A stretch of 64,000 nucleotides of DNA from Paraspadella gotoi (taxonomy: Eukaryota; Chaetognatha). Location: the NCBI GenBank assembly GCA_051294375.1, contig CM119271.1, positions 12,335,235 through 12,399,234 on the forward strand. The letters run 5' to 3'. Every line of letters begins with the position of its first letter. Within the stretch, counting starts at the first letter, position 1. The position numbers and the translations under genes are program-made. Below, in pieces: positions 45,389 through 55,355 of this stretch. The notes under the pieces are model-generated. The model was not told where the DNA came from and ran no database searches. It saw only the letters and a program-made list of their open reading frames with translations.

Positions 45389-46426
45389 AGACGACAGAAT
45401 AGCTCAAAAAGTCTCCTTTATTTAATTTAAGGTTAGTTGAATATTTAATTAATAAATTATTACGATACATACATCATCTTCTCTCCTTTACTTATTCAAC
45501 GCCAGTTACAGTACCTGCATGGATGCATGCTACCGAGAGCCAAAAAATCCGATGAACGCAAGCTAAACTCCAGTGCGAGTAAATTTCTTGAAACCTTAAT
45601 AAATTTAATTATTGTAAAAAAAAAAAAAGATTTATTATTGAGTTAAGCTTATGTTTGGGCAACATTCTCACTTGGCCTGTACCTCCAAGGTCGGGCGAAC
45701 GTTCTTTGGCTTCTTTGTCGAGATTGAGAGAGAAAAATCCAAGACGCGGAATCTGGTTCAATTGAAGGAACCACGTCCGTTCCTGACGATAGGATTGGCT
45801 GGGTCAATCTCTCTCTCTCTCTCTCACCCTCGTTTTGCGCGCGGAGATTCGATCGATCGATCGGCCGCCCACTTCGCGTAACGAATGGAGAGAGGGTGAC
45901 GCTCCGCCCCCTGAAAGAAATTGCATATATATTATAATAGTCAGGACAAGGTAAAAATAACTTTTTTTTCATTAAATTATCGAAGACATTTAAGTTTTCA
46001 ATATTAAGTAAAAACATTACTACATGTTAACTAATTACTTGTAACGCGACAACATAACGTGACCCAAGACAAGTTAATTCTGACGACGTAAATCAAACAT
46101 ACGATTTCAAAAAACACAAACCTCGTCCGATCCGAGGTTTCGGATATCAACCCGAGTCCCAGCGTTTGCGTCGCGTCAGAATTCCGCACGTGCGTCAACG
46201 CTCTCTCCAACGCTCGTTCGGACGATCGATCAGTCCGTCTCGCCGTCGCCGCGTCACTTCCGTCCACGGGCGGCACGAGTCGCGACGCAGAGATAGGCGC
46301 CGCCGCGTGGCGCCGGTCCGAAGGCAGCCACGAGGGTCTTTGGTCGGAGCGAGCTCTCGAACCCGTCGTCCGTCGGGAGGAGGAAGCGGCTCCGCGGGGA
46401 CGACGCTGTCTCTGCTCCTCCTGCGC
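40446..46426 (-). CDS. Membrane protein with a C-terminal tail of PY motifs (multi-exon)
   Basis: Exons in transcript order: 46426-46122 (tentative), 45782-45683, 45301-45116, 44787-44677 and 40726-40446. The last four chain perfectly in phase. Exons 2-3 encode a hydrophobic region, about 30 residues around SSLVTLGIFTLASGLLLYTL, followed by basic residues (SIIRARARQ), as in a single or hairpin membrane span. The tail contains PPPYEAPPPYS, LPPSYS and LPPAYEDL. These PPxY motifs normally bind WW domains of Nedd4-type ubiquitin ligases. Between them is an acidic run (EEDDDEDDDDD). The first exon is Arg/Ala-rich; its donor is one base out of phase with the next exon, so a piece is missing or misplaced there. 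The family was not recognised. The 4-kb last intron contains the SLC16-type gene on the opposite strand. Confidence 0.6.
41337..41585 (+). repeat. Dispersed repeat family C, copy 2
   Basis: Starts ATGGCAACAGCCGGGTTGCC and matches 31745-31975 through GTAACCCTAGGACGGTCTC and the CCCCCTCTGAGCCAA block, ending near GGTGTGAATATA. Located in the last intron of the minus-strand membrane-protein gene, upstream of the SLC16 gene. Confidence 0.75.
42083..44275 (+). CDS. SLC16-type monocarboxylate transporter, intronless
   Basis: A 730-residue major-facilitator protein, predicted to carry monocarboxylates or related small substrates across the plasma membrane. The family hallmark DGGWGWVVV sits at residues 24-32, at the start of TM1. 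TM1-TM6 occupy roughly residues 27-215, with conserved RRAIATGVASCGAGIGG in the TM4-TM5 region. A long Ser/Arg-rich cytoplasmic loop (about 216-512) separates them from TM7-TM12 (about 515-690). The loop is about 300 residues, longer than in MCT1-4 and more like orphan MCT paralogues; the substrate cannot be assigned. The tail is basic. The gene has no intron, although it lies inside an intron of an intron-containing gene on the other strand. A possible poly(A) signal (AATAAA) lies at about 44399. Confidence 0.95.
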   Translation: MDDEISTCPPPPRKTAKRPPTPPDGGWGWVVVASAFFVNVLLSGDTSAFPVLLPELSASFQSSPSVISWAGSLRYGLCCVTGPLVGRLINRHGCKVATLLGTIVVFLGGVAASLAPDVTLLILLLGVIQGIGVGFAFLPPIVAVGTYFEKRRAIATGVASCGAGIGGVFFPPLIKYLAEEWSWRGAVLVNAALMLHVGACALLFRKLEDNSSEEVTPMIVKLNYEDTRRIVNDPVSHDSLTLVNVKNSFDSIEIEATRKSSLVSVTPTPQPSSRRSSRVATIESSLLNSPIPEEPSSEEVESRLPAIVEDLVDDGDGKSATSWTDANRKGMLHPLYSPDEGMRSFRSSGSSKGILHRRDIQFDPFDLFLSSSRRNSRRQTVGFNMNAYYLIENRGKSRRGQHSSKIDHKRFSLHSVPTKVSLAWIEGTGSEPDPDVALKYRPPRLKTSTRFSWSKPSDGRPKQHKYRPLDRKDVLYGSSILNLDHFESKRSGVVDPRDLISVLESPDDDVADEMTLSQSPSFWVHCVVNAVYMFAFCIPTTFLVDYASSVGVAASESSYLLSLMGCVGCCVRIGVGFVADMTDWRGIRLSGAGMVLGGVATLVAPALPMNFLLLAVYASVFTVGSGTYLALQSIVIVDLFGIERLTDGFGALQLFRGIGAMIGPPLGGYVVDVVGHYGWTFGLSGILMIASGLAEVAVDKMAAREGARRRRINKIKHLEMLLISPKDRLI
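44397..44470 (-). repeat. Family B fragment
   Basis: AAATTTGGTGAAACCAATCA and TTATCCATTCATTCGATAAAT are diverged matches to the start of family B at 33910. Confidence 0.45.
44565..44668. repeat. 28-bp tandem repeat
   Basis: Four copies of a unit built on AAATAAAAGAACAACACGG plus ATATTCAAC, next to a splice donor of the minus-strand gene at 44676. Confidence 0.9.
44788..44852. repeat. (GAAT)n microsatellite
   Basis: Sixteen GAAT units starting one base beyond the predicted acceptor of the exon 44787-44677 of the minus-strand gene. Confidence 0.95.
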
Positions 46427-46459
46427 CTGAACAGGCAGCGGTTTGATTGATAAGTAGAA

Positions 46460-47035
46460 AATTAAATAGATTATTAAGAATAATAAGTAGAAAATTAAAT
46501 AGATTATTAAGAATATTAAAAATAATTAAGAATTATTTCAATTTCCCACTCGATACTCACATCCCTCAGACTCTCACGCATTTGTGAAGTCAAAAAATGC
46601 AACATTTTTTTAAATTTTTACGTCGTTAAAGTTAAATACTGTTCGTAATGCATTATTCGTCTCTTTACGAAAGAGACTGAAAATTTAATTATGCTCCAAC
46701 CTGTAAACAAAACAAGATAGGTCATAAATAATATAATAATTGTGGAAAAAAAACAAACGCAGAATAGCTATGCCGTAGCCAGTCTACCGAGTGTTAAATG
46801 ATAGGAAAAAGAACACACCGATAGAGGCTCGATTTTATTAAAAGGAAGCGAGGAAACAAACTTTTAGTCTCATAAGTCTAACTAAGTCTTATAGAAGAAT
46901 CATTTTTTAGGTAACTAACCGAATTCAAACAAGACTAAACGCTAACTATTGTAACTCAGGAAGGAAACGGCGGCTTCCACAAAAACACAAAAACAAATCA
47001 GAATTAAATAAAAGAAATAAAAAAAGAAAAAGAAA
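46460..47035. other. Intergenic between two minus-strand genes
   Basis: AT-rich with a short AGATTATTAAGAATA duplication at 46460-46520. TTTATT at 46834-46839 reads AATAAA on the minus strand, about 200 bases after the DCAF5 stop. Nothing else recognised. Confidence 0.5.
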
Positions 47036-50000
47036 TCACTGGACGTCGTCTTCATCTTCTTCATCTTCGTCGCGTCTTTTGTTTCGATATTTTTTCCGAT
47101 CGATTTTTCGACGACTCGAACGAAAACTGCTCGACGGCGCCGGATCGGCTTCCGTCAAAGCGGCGTCATTGTGAGCGGCGTCTTCGATCACGGGCGATTT
47201 CCCCAGTTCCGTTTTTTTAGCGCAGTCCTTCTCGGAGGAGTCGGTGTCTTTGTTGACGGCTTCCTTTTTGAAAGCGTCCATGTTGACAGGGACTGCGTCG
47301 ACAGCCTCCATATTGACAGCGTTTTTATCGTCTATTAAGGCAGCATCCTGTTCTGCATCATCCATATCGGATGAGTCTTGCGAAAAGGGGACTTCTATCC
47401 CCGTTTGATTAGCGAGGTTGACCGAAGACGACGACGGAAACAACGACGAAGGGGATTTTTTCATGGGCGAGTTTTTTAATGAAGAATCGGAAGACGACGA
47501 TGACGGCGACGACGATGAAGACGACGACTCATCGTCGGAATTATCGTCGTCGTCGGAAGAAGAAGACGACGACGAAGACGAAGACGCTGCCTCAACTTCG
47601 CCCCGAAACCTCTTGCGCAAAGCCGCCCGAGCCGCGGCGAATTTTCCTCGCTTTTCCTTAATTCTCCTTTTACGACGAATCGTCGCTGGCTCCTCTTCAT
47701 CGTCGGCATCATCTTCTTGAAATCGCCCCTCATATTGTCTACCTTCTTCCGTTAACAACATCCGCCCTCGCTCTTCCCGCGCTCGATCTTCCTTTGCCCT
47801 TTTAATCATGTTCATCAATTTGACGCAACGTTTTCGCCGAGCGGCGATTTCGTCCCTGGCGGCGGCGTCATCGCCACCGCCTTCGCCTCCAGAGGTCGTC
47901 TCGGCGGCGCGAAATCCGTCCGGCGAATTCGGAGTGGGCGTGGCGCTACGTCGCGCGTCGTCGTCGTCGCTAGTCTCGGGCGAGGAGAGGACAAAACGAG
48001 AGAGGGATTCCGCCTCCACCTCTTCCTCCATCGTGGCGCGAGACTCCCGCTCGCCCGCCACGTACTCGCCGATGGGAGCGACGCCTTCGCAGGCGCTCGA
48101 GCCGCTCGACCATCCCTCCATCTCTCGTTGGACGAGGGAATCGAAGAAGGCGATCATGCGGGGATCTTCTTCCTCCGAACGCGCGCTGATAAACAAGGAT
48201 AAAACAAACATAAAAAATAAAATAATAATTCGTTGATAATAAGCTTATGACATCATTTTTATCACTGGGTCCCCATAACTGCACCCTTTTCAGAAGAGTG
48301 AAGAAAAAATATGGAATTTTGCAGTTGTATTTATTGCCAGTTAGTATAAGCATACAAAATTACACATCAAAGGACATGCTTAATGGTGGAGCGATTTAAA
48401 CTTGAGACTATTTTCACATCTCTTTACCTGTAATCATGATTGATGTACTGCCCAGTCGACCTCACCAAATCCATGTAATCCTCGTGCGTGAATCTCCGCC
48501 TCGTTTCCATCTCTTCGATCTTAGTCAAAGTCAGCGACTGCTTGGACCACCGGCCATCCTTGACGAGCATCTTCTGCCTAGAGACTTCTTCGAGACGAGC
48601 GTCGTCGTCCTCGTCGTCGTCGTCGGCGGAAGGATTGAAGGGGCTCCAGAGGCTGACGACCTTCTCCACGCCCGAGGAGCAGACGACGAAGCGTTCCGGA
48701 TCGAACCGGACTTGATTGACTATGGAGCGATGTCCGCGTAGCACGTGATGGGCGTGGCGCACCCACGTCTTCTCCTGCGCGGCGCGCTCCGTCGGCACCT
48801 TCCACAAGTAGACGTTGAAGTCGTCGGATCCGGACATGACGAACTCGTCGTCGGCGCCAGCGAAACTGCAGCTCTTGAGGGTGCAGGAGTTGAAGTAGCC
48901 AGCTTGGTCGAACTGGCACCAGGCTGTTGGACTCTCGGTCTTGTAAAGGGACGGCGCCATGCGACGCCGCAAAACGACCACCCTCTCTCCGTCGCCGCTG
49001 AACCGAGCGTTCATGCAGGAGAGCTGTTCGCGGCGCTGGCGGCGGTCGAAGCGGCGCGGCGCGATCTCGTATCGAAGGAGTTGAGAATTTGGTCGACGGA
49101 CGTCCCAAAGTTGAGCGCCGACTTTGCCGTTGGCCGTGACGAAGAGTCGTGGCGACGCCGGGTTGAACATGACGGAATGGAAGGGCGACGCCGCTAGCGC
49201 CAGTGCCAACGCCGGGCGCGGTTCTCGGAGGTCGTAGAGTTGACAACGCCCATCGTCGCAGGCCGTGGCGAAGAGAAGAGGGTTCGTTGGGTCGGGAGAG
49301 ATGCAATAGATGGCGTCTTCGTAGAGGTAGACGTCTTTCGTCGCCCCTTGAAAAAAGTCAAGTTTAATTTCATAAGTATTTATTCACTTTTATCAATACA
49401 AAGAATAAGATCATATAGCCCTTTTCTCTCTTTATCTTTCTTTCTACTTCTTGACCCCCTCTTTTCTTTTCTTTCTTTATTTTTTTCTTCATCAATCATC
49501 ATATCTTTTTATTTTCTTTTTTTCTCTCTCTCTCTTGCTCCGTCTTTCTGTCACCCGTCTCAAGGTCGTGAACGATAATTTGCTCATCGTTTCCTCCACT
49601 AAAGATCGTCCGATCCTCGCGATCGAAAGCAAGACAAAATATGTTGCTATTGTGTTCCCCGCCCATGCAGGTCGGAGAGACGCTGCCGAGTCGGCCCAGC
49701 GCCTCGTCGACGCGCCAGAGCAGCACTCGACGATCGTCTCCGCCCGAGACGAGTCGGCGTCCGTCGTGGGAGAACTCGACTGCATTCACGCAACCGTAGT
49801 GACCTGACGTGAGGACGGAAAAGAACCAATGATTAAAGAAAAGAAAGATTAAAGAAAAGAAAGATTACAAGATTTGTAAAAGAAATTGTAATAAGATTTA
49901 TAAATTTTATCCGAAAATAGAACTGCAGCAGTTTAATTTTGATTATTAATTTAACCATTGTTAAAATTTTTTTTTTTCATTAATCTCATTTGCATATTGC

Positions 50001-50352
50001 ATATTATAGTTAATTTTATGATCCTGAAGCAACAATGCAGAAAGTTATATCCTAAAGTGAGAATACGATTAGAAATGACCATATGCTTAAGTCACATCCC
50101 ATAATTTATTAATCCTAAATAACAACACTCCCTATATTTTAGATAATTGCAAATAGACAAATCGCGTTTTAAAACTTAACCTTTTAATTCCTTGCGGTAA
50201 AGTGAGGCGACATTTTCGAAAGAATTTTTGAGAAATTGTGAGGTGGAGAATCGTCGCTCGCCAACGCAGCGATCGAAAATGTTTTGTGGATGAGATTTGA
50301 CGATTTTAAATTCTTTGTTTTTGTCTCGTGAAAATCGAGTTTTCTTCTTCAT
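47036..50352 (-). CDS. DCAF5: DCAF5 homologue: WD40 substrate receptor of CUL4-DDB1 ubiquitin ligase
   Basis: Four exons: 50352-50181, 49803-49555, 49346-48428 and 48185-47036. All borders are GT-AG and phases match, giving 829 residues (human DCAF5 is about 940). Family-diagnostic stretches are ASLYRKELKGHYGCVNAVEF, SGGDDRRVLLW, NSNIFCLAFDRE, FSGGNDEQIIVHD, FHSVMFNPASPRLF, LKSCSFAGADDEFVMSG, GHRSIVNQVRF and EDPRMIAFFDSLVQREMEGW. The N-terminal two-thirds forms WD40 repeats, presented to DDB1 so that bound targets are ubiquitinated. The last exon encodes a long acidic, Ser/Asp-rich tail with a basic segment (IRRKRRIKEKRGK) and ends DEDDVQ. A 172-base first exon carries the ATG, in frame with no earlier Met visible. 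A GA run (49521-49545, transcript sense) follows the exon-2 donor. Confidence 0.93.
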
Positions 50353-50825
50353 GGTTTTTATTTTCTTAAAAATAGGAATAAGCTATCATTGCTGGTGGAG
50401 TTTTAATAATACAAAATACATTATATATGTTTATTTTGAAGGAAGGATAAATCAGGTTTTATTAGTAAGCAAGAGTCGTCAATACTCAATACATAATTAC
50501 TCGTCTATGATACAGAGTAAGAAATTTTAAGAGAATAAGTCGTAATAAATGTTAATAATTGAACAAACATGAGACGAAAAGAAAAATTAAGGTTTATAAT
50601 AATGTATATAAACGCAAATACATAAAAAATCAAAAACGGCGGTAAAAAGCAAAATACCTAATACGACCAAGATTCAAATGGAATGAAAGTAAAAACAAAA
50701 AAAAATTCAATGACGTTAAATGACTAATAATCTTTAAACAATCGTATCATTACAAAACAACGAACGATACATGGTTGAAAAAAAAAAAGAAAAAGAAAAA
50801 AACCAAACAAACAAAACTGGAAAGA
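50353..50825. other. Intergenic between DCAF5 and the kelch gene
   Basis: AT-rich; no coding signal recognised. It must hold the DCAF5 promoter and 5' UTR and the 3' end of the kelch transcript. Confidence 0.5.
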
Positions 50826-53800
50826 CTAGAACCGATGAAAACAAAACGGAACACTTTTCCATCGCCATCCCACCCGTCCCCCCCCTAAATTCCCCCACCC
50901 CCCCCAACCGGAAAAAAAAAAGAGAAGGGGTTCTTCTTCAAGCTCTCTCCAAAAATTTTCCATCATGAAGAGTTTGACGAGTCCTCCGTCGTAGGCGCCG
51001 ATCTCCTTGAGCGTCTTGACGAGATTCCACCGGAAGTCGCCTTTCCCGTAGACGAGCATCTCCCACTCCGTCTCGGAGAGAGCCGGCATCTTTTTACCTT
51101 CGGGATCGAAGGCGTACATCGTGTTGAGATTGAGATGGAGGTTGGGAGGGAGGTAAGAGGTGTCCACCTGGGGGGAGGGAGGAGGGGGTTTAATGAAATA
51201 TATACGAAAAGCTGTCACGACCCCGAGGTTAAGCAAAAATTCATCAATGATATTCATTTATAATTATCAAGGTAACAAGGACACGACTGATATTCGGAGC
51301 AATTGTTAACCAATTATGTACTCGCGGAGCAACTTTTCACTTTTCGGTCGGTCGCTCTGTCTGTCTGTTAAAAATATATATAATTGGCCTATAATTTGCT
51401 CATTTGTTAAGATAGGAAATAAAATCTAATGGACTGCTAGCGCCGTCTTCAAGAATTCGTAAAACTATAAGAAATAAAAGATAAAATTCCGATGCTAAGA
51501 AAGTTATTGTAATTATGTCATGTCGCGTCATTTCACGTCATATCATGTCACGAGAAATACACGTGATAAGGCAGTCACTGGGGCACAACACATTTGAATT
51601 ACCGTTCTTGTTTTTATTACTAATTACTTATTACTTTTCAATTCCCCAAACAATCGCTCAACCATCACATCAATAAACCATCATTAAACCATCTCTAAAT
51701 CATCATCAAATACATAACTTAATTATAGCTAAACCATCACTAAACAAACAATCAACATCAATTAACCATCATCAATTAACCATCATCATTAACCCATCGT
51801 CGCATCATCCTTTAAACCATCACCTTAGAGTCCGCAATGGAGACAAGAGCCAAGGTCTTGAGCGATGGAGAAAGATCGAGCACATGGACGTCGTAGAAGC
51901 AACTGCTGGCCAAAGGATCGTTCTTCATTTGCCACCAAAGAAACTTGAATCGAACGTCCTTCAATTCCTCCTCGGTCAACTTCACTTCCGGGATTTGACG
52001 CAGGCTCGTCCGGACGCGTTCGGCGAAGGCGTTGGCGACAGAGTCCGCTCCGACGGGACGATCGGCGGCGTCGGCGGAACGGCTGGGGTCTGCGGTAGCG
52101 CCAGAAGCGGAGGCCTCCGTCGCCGCCTCCGCGACGGGCGCGGCATTGGCGGGCGGCGCCCGAGCGTCCTCCAGGCTGACGTTCTCCAGCGCCTGGCGGA
52201 CTTGTCGTTCTCCGTGAGCGATTTCTCGATCGGAAAAGGCGGCGGCAGAATCGAAGCAGGCGCGGGCCTCTTCGCCTGCCGCGAGCACCGCGCCTTTGCC
52301 GATTCCAGCGCCTCCGCCGACACCCTTGACTTTCTCTTCTTCTTCGTCCGATTCGAATTCGCCGCCTTCCGGTTCGCCAGTCAATTCCATATCCCAACAA
52401 TAATTGCATCGACACGACAAGTCGTATTCGTTCCCGCGGAACCAGAAGCCGTCCTTGCGCCGGAGCCGGGCCAGGTTGCGCGGGCCGTAGCCTCCTACGA
52501 TCACGATCTTTCCGTCAACGGCGAGGATCTGAGCGTCGCGTCGCCGCGCCGGCGATTCGCCCGCAGCCTCGATCAGATCCCACCGCAGCTCCGCCGCGTC
52601 GAAGCGGATTACGTCGCACTGGAGCTCCCAGGGGCTGAGGTTGCCCAGCTGAGAGGGAGGCTCTCCGCAGCAGCCGAACATGTAGACGTGGCCTTTGAGG
52701 ACGACGGAGGGTTGGACGCGATCGGGAACGTCGCCCGTGACGCGGACTTTGGTCCATTCCTTTGTTTCGAGGTCCAGGCTTGTGTGAGGAAAAAGAAGGG
52801 AGAAGGAGGGAGGGAAGATGGCGCTATTAGACAGGGATTTAAATGAGATAAAAAAAAGAGAGAAGCAAAAGAAAAGTAAGGAAAAATAAAAAGACAAAAT
52901 AAAAGAAAGAGAGAAGGTAAAAAAAAAAGTAAGAGAGAGAAAAATAAAAAAGGAAAAAAAAGAAATAAAAACAGTAATTCCAATTTTTTGCGCCGTAGTA
53001 ACTTTATTTTTGTCTATTTCTCTTTGATCACATAATAAAACGACATGACCTGACACTTTCTTAGCCTGTCTATATATGACATGCACTGCATCAAAATTAC
53101 GTCGTTTATTTTTTATAGTTTTAGGATTTCGTGAAGGCGGCGGTCGCAGTCCCTTAGATTTTAGGTTTTTTCTGTCTTAACAAATGAGCAACCAACTATA
53201 GACAAATTATATACGATTTAATAATACGATCTAATACTTAAGGGAGAGGCCCTTTCATACAATTAAAACATTTTTGGAAACATTATACCACTTCATTGAT
53301 AGGGAAACTAAGTATTCTGGGAGTAAATAAACGAGACTGTGAGAGAGTCTTGATTGAAAGCTTGCAGGGACGTGCTATATCATTATCTTAAACCACCAAA
53401 TCCTGTCCAAATTCAGGGGCAAGATAGTTTATTTATTAAAGGAATAGATAATTTATATATTGGTTATACCAATTTTATACATTTTTAATGTAAGTGGGAC
53501 CGACCGTCGGACAGACACACCGACCGACCGAAAAGTGACTTAGAGTACTCGCGGCGCAATTTAAAAACAGAAGGCGGAAAATGAGGGATTGAACAGAAGA
53601 AGAAAAGAAAAAGAACGAGAGACTCAGAGAAGAAGAGAGAGAAGAAAAGAGACAAAACAGAGAGAGCAATAAATCAGAAATAAAGAAAGAGAGAATGAAA
53701 GAAATCTCTCTCTCTCTCTCCCTCACCGATAAGCGTCGTTCAACTTGGCCTCGATGAAATTGTGAAAGGCCCTCTCGTTGAAGAGATAGGCCGTCTTCCC

Positions 53801-54816
53801 GTCGGGTCCGGGCATGAGGCGGGACCCGAGAAAGGCCTGACCCATGCGGAGCACGTCGCGCTGTCGAAAGCCGATGAGGTGCGTCTCGAGGCTGGTCCAC
53901 TCTCGCGTCGCCAGATCGAAGGAGTAGAAGCGAATCGGGTTGTCGTGTGGAGGAATTTCTTGAACGTTGTCGTATCTTGATGAGGGGATTTAAAGTGGTG
54001 GAAGAGAGATATTTAATGAAGATAATGATTAATATCTATCATTTGCTCAAATAAACGCTATAGTCATGATAATCAATTAGCTGGGTAATTAATTGAAACG
54101 TTTCAAAACATGAACATCAATTTTTGAAAATTGTTTTTGTTTCAAAAATATTTTGTAATAGCTTCAAATGATATGAAATTGGTACAAAAACTAATAAAAA
54201 ATAAATTAATTATAGTTTCTGCAACGAAGCTATTGACAACGAAGCTATTGGGAATTGAAATTGAATTAAATTTGAATTGAAATTGAATTCTCCCCCCTCT
54301 GCCTCACCTCCCAGTCCCCCCATGTTCCCTTTCTCGAAAGTCCAACAGATTCTCGAAAGAGGCGGAGCTGTAGATGATGTACTTATCCCCGACTCTGCAA
54401 GCGCTCCTGTAGACCGAGTCCGAGTCCAGCCGCGGGACCTCGTAGCCCCGATGATCCGGGACGGTCCAGCGGTCCTCGGAGAGAGAGTAGACGGGCACGA
54501 ACTCGTAGAGGATGAGTCCAAAGTGTTGACGGAAGAAGACGAAGATCTCCCCGTCGCGAAGGAAAACCTTGTCGACGTCGAGGCGAAGAAACGCGGGCAG
54601 ATCGCAAGCGAAGGAACAGAGTTCCTTCCAAGGAAGATTCTCTTTGATGTTGTATCTCCAGACGGTCAAGGCCTTGGTGGGACTCTGGTCCACGTAGGCT
54701 ACGCGATAGACGTTCTTGCCTTCGCTGACGTAATGCGCCGCGCCCGTGTCGATGGACGAGAGACCGAAATCCTCGCAGAGGAACTTGTCCATTCCGCGAG
54801 AGATCCAGGCCGCCAT
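50826..54816 (-). CDS. Kelch-repeat protein
   Basis: Four exons in full phase agreement: 54816-54308, 53975-53727, 52778-51824 and 51167-50826, total 684 residues. The ATG at 54816 opens MAAWISRGMDKF. Kelch-like blades are visible, for example WRYNIKENLPWKEL, FDLATREWTSL, LDLETKEWTKV with GHVYMFGCCG, and FDAAELRWDLIEA with GKIVIVGGYG. Such propellers mediate protein binding. Between blades is a Cys-containing insert (LSCRCNYCWDME), then an acidic stretch, an Ala/Glu-rich low-complexity region and a conserved-looking region (LTEEELKDVRFKFLWWQMKN). The final exon includes LSETEWEMLVYGKGDFRWNL. The last 25 residues are Gly/Trp-rich and could be read-through of a donor, so the exact C-terminus is uncertain. 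The subfamily was not identified. Confidence 0.8.
51290..51612 (+). repeat. Dispersed repeat family A, copy 3
   Basis: Contains CTCGCGGAGCAACTTTTCAC, TTTTCGGTCGGTCGC, TGCTAAGAAAGTTATTG and the tail CACAACACATTTGAATTACC plus GTTCTTG. An insertion with TCATGTCGCGTCA-type repeats sits near 51515-51560. Located in an intron of the kelch gene. Confidence 0.6.
53222..53570 (-). repeat. Family B copy joined to a family A fragment
   Basis: 53222-53490 is the reverse complement of family B (ATTATACCACTTCATTGATA, then GGGAAACTAAGTATTCTGGG, ending TTGGTTATACCAA). 53500-53570 is a minus-strand family A fragment (GACCGACCGAAAAGTGACTT, AGAGTACTCGCGGCGCAA). The two lie side by side in a kelch-gene intron. 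Confidence 0.6.
53701..53722. repeat. (CT)n, read as GA just after a minus-strand donor
   Basis: The kelch exon 53975-53727 ends at a donor that reads GTGAGGGAGAGAGAGAG on the minus strand. Confidence 0.9.
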
Positions 54817-55355
54817 TTTATCGTCGGTGGCGGCGAAAAAATGGAAAGGAGGAAGTTTGTAAGCGATTCTCTTTATCGATCGATTCGAGGATTATTCTGG
54901 GGAGGGTTCAGAAGCGGGAGAAATTGTAAAATATTGTAAAAATAACCAGAGCAACTTTTATAGACGTAATCTTTTAAAAATATATAGCTAAAATATATAA
55001 CATTGCTGAAAAAGGGGGGAAAAAACGATGAATTGCAACAGTCAACAAATTAACAGGGTTTGTTTGTTTACTGGACGGAAAAAGATGCTTTGAAAATAAA
55101 TTTCGCGAAGTAAAAAAGAATCGTTCAGTTGGGAAGGAATGTTGAATAATTAAAAATAATTAAAATTGCAATCGAAAGTTAAATATTATGATCGAATTTC
55201 TTTGTGCGTTCCGCTCTTTTCTTCTTGTGCACGTTTCTTTTAAAAATAACATTTGTTATTGATGTCGAAAACATTAGTACATATCAAATGGATAAAATTT
55301 AATAAAGGCACATGTATCGGTGGCAAGTATGTATCTTAAGTTAGAACTCTCAAGA
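54817..55355. other. Intergenic between the kelch gene and CEP112
   Basis: Holds the 5' flank of the kelch gene and the 3' flank of CEP112. No additional gene recognised. Confidence 0.5.

Noticed and set aside
51884-52846. 320-codon plus-strand frame
   Set aside because: Antisense shadow of the third kelch-gene exon, which is in phase with its neighbours on the minus strand.
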